DNA from: Trichomonas vaginalis G3
Taxonomy: Eukaryota > Parabasalia > Trichomonadida > Trichomonadidae
Assembly: GCF_026262505.1 (NCBI RefSeq)
Contig: NC_067208.1
Location: 15,447,962-15,511,961, forward strand
DNA length: 64,000 nucleotides
Direction: 5' to 3'
The position numbers and the translations under genes were made by a program. This document shows positions 63,439 to 64,000 of the stretch, in pieces. Each line of letters opens with the position of its first letter. The first letter of the stretch is position 1. The notes below the pieces were generated by a model. That model saw nothing but the letters and a program-made list of their open reading frames with translations, was not told the DNA's origin and searched no databases.

Positions 63439-64000
63439 ATGACTGACGTTCCTCTTCCTGAATGCCTTCCAAAGCCAGAAGAACCGAAAGCTGCAGAACC
63501 ACAACAGTCTCCTCAGCAACCACAACAACCTCAGTTCCAGCAAGTACCTCCGAATTACTACCAATTTCCACCTCAAGGTTACTACCCACCACAAGGCTTC
63601 CCGAACTACCCTCCTCAGCCTATGCCTTACTTCCCCAACCCTTGGTTGTTCCAGCAAGCTCCACCCCAGCAATTCCAATCTCAATCCCAATCGAAGAGAG
63701 ACCAAGAGTTCGAAGAAGGTCTGAACCGTTTACGCAAAGATTATGCCACAGCCCCTATGGAAGATGACATGCTTTCAGTCTCTTCCCTAAGGTCGACCAA
63801 TTCGACTCGTACCACAGATTCGGTTCGTGACCGTGACGACTACCTCAAGCAGTCTGAGAGACTCTTCATCCTACAACCATTTACAGTTGGAGCACTCAAG
63901 AACATGCGCAATTACGAAGGTCAAACACCATCTGGAGACCGCAAAACAGACGTGCTTACAAGAGCAGTCCAACTGGTCAAGACAAAGACTGAGATAGTCG
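63439..64000 (+). CDS. Pro/Gln/Tyr-rich protein, longer version (A2, runs off the window)
   Basis: Starts MTDVPLPECLPKPEEPKAAE. The Pro/Gln/Tyr repeats (PPNYYQFPPQGYYPPQGF) and the charged hinge (SKRDQEFEEGLNRLRKDYAT) match A1. A Ser/Thr/Arg segment (SVSSLRSTNSTRTTDSVRDR) and a start of a globular region (ERLFILQPFTVGALKNMRNY) follow, still open at base 64000. The A1 gene ends at the hinge. A virion or assembly protein with a disordered N-terminus is a guess. Confidence 0.65.
   Translation, partial: MTDVPLPECLPKPEEPKAAEPQQSPQQPQQPQFQQVPPNYYQFPPQGYYPPQGFPNYPPQPMPYFPNPWLFQQAPPQQFQSQSQSKRDQEFEEGLNRLRKDYATAPMEDDMLSVSSLRSTNSTRTTDSVRDRDDYLKQSERLFILQPFTVGALKNMRNYEGQTPSGDRKTDVLTRAVQLVKTKTEIV

Larger units (their letters stand above)
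52108..64000 (+). mobile_element. Maverick/Polinton A2 (left half, runs off the window)
   Basis: This is a second copy of the A-type Maverick, in the same orientation as A1. It begins AGTGGGGCTTCC at 52108, directly after host sequence, and is still coding at the last base. Gene order matches A1 from the methyltransferase to the PolB-like gene, and sequence identity is very high. It then diverges in a cargo region (60893-62840) before rejoining A1's order. Most genes look whole, and the fibre gene looks broken with about two breaks. It supplies the uninterrupted version of the gene into which B inserted in A1. Confidence 0.9.

Noticed and set aside
63184-63705. Minus-strand Leu/Arg/Trp-rich frame across the Pro/Gln-rich gene
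   Set aside because: Shadow of Pro/Gln/Tyr codons. The same artefact appears opposite 32705-33043.
1-64000. The two A-type copies as one element duplicated by misassembly
   Set aside because: A1 and A2 differ in fibre repeats, cargo, spacer repeats and the nested element, and are separated by 6 kb of host DNA. They are real separate copies, though long reads should confirm the junctions.

Overview
The window is AT-rich eukaryotic DNA that almost certainly comes from the parabasalid Trichomonas vaginalis. The evidence is stacked Maverick/Polinton elements, a decayed ankyrin-repeat gene of the trichomonad 'SLCEYFLS.GANIN' type, intronless genes, and an initiator-like TCACTTTTTTAC just upstream of a host start codon. 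No tRNA, rRNA or CRISPR was seen.

Layout. (1) Bases 1-45842 are the right-hand part of a Maverick (called A1 here). Its left end lies about 0.6 kb before the window, judged from the second copy. (2) Nested inside it, 7537-29658 is a complete-length Maverick of a different type (called B, about 22.1 kb). It has long terminal inverted repeats (TIRs) and a 6-bp target duplication AAGAAG, and it sits inside A1's polymerase-like gene. B itself carries a 709-bp MITE-like insertion flanked by 9-bp direct repeats. (3) Bases 45843-52107 are host DNA: a decayed ankyrin gene, a TIR-bounded segment filled with a 121-bp tandem repeat, a membrane-anchored AAA+/P-loop ATPase gene and a small frameshifted gene. 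(4) Bases 52108-64000 are a second A-type Maverick (A2) in the same orientation. It has an intact polymerase-like gene that shows the empty site of B, and it runs off the right edge.

Gene content. Type B has a full-length family B DNA polymerase, a retroviral-type integrase, a packaging ATPase, a candidate major capsid protein, minor structural candidates, a long tail-fibre-like gene, and KilA-N and KilA-N/T5orf172 accessory genes. Type A has a D12-class adenine methyltransferase, a phage-tail-fibre-like protein with 22-residue repeats, an integrase, a very divergent 717-residue PolB-like protein, a superfamily 3 helicase, a packaging ATPase, a candidate major capsid protein, HNH endonuclease-like genes and variable cargo. 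Both types share a structural set: capsid candidate, ATPase, two minor-protein families, a 'CCG' protein, a fibre and an integrase. The three elements are treated as fossils. Many genes look whole, others are clearly broken, and the near-identity of A1 with A2 and of B's two TIRs suggests young copies.

Most striking non-gene signals: 16-18 bp bidirectional promoters between divergent start codons, reused in both element types; a dispersed double-hairpin palindromic unit sitting inside B genes; palindromic boundary modules around accessory cassettes; GC-rich terminal hairpins on type A; and 21-22 bp phased repeats in one divergent intergenic region of A1 and A2.
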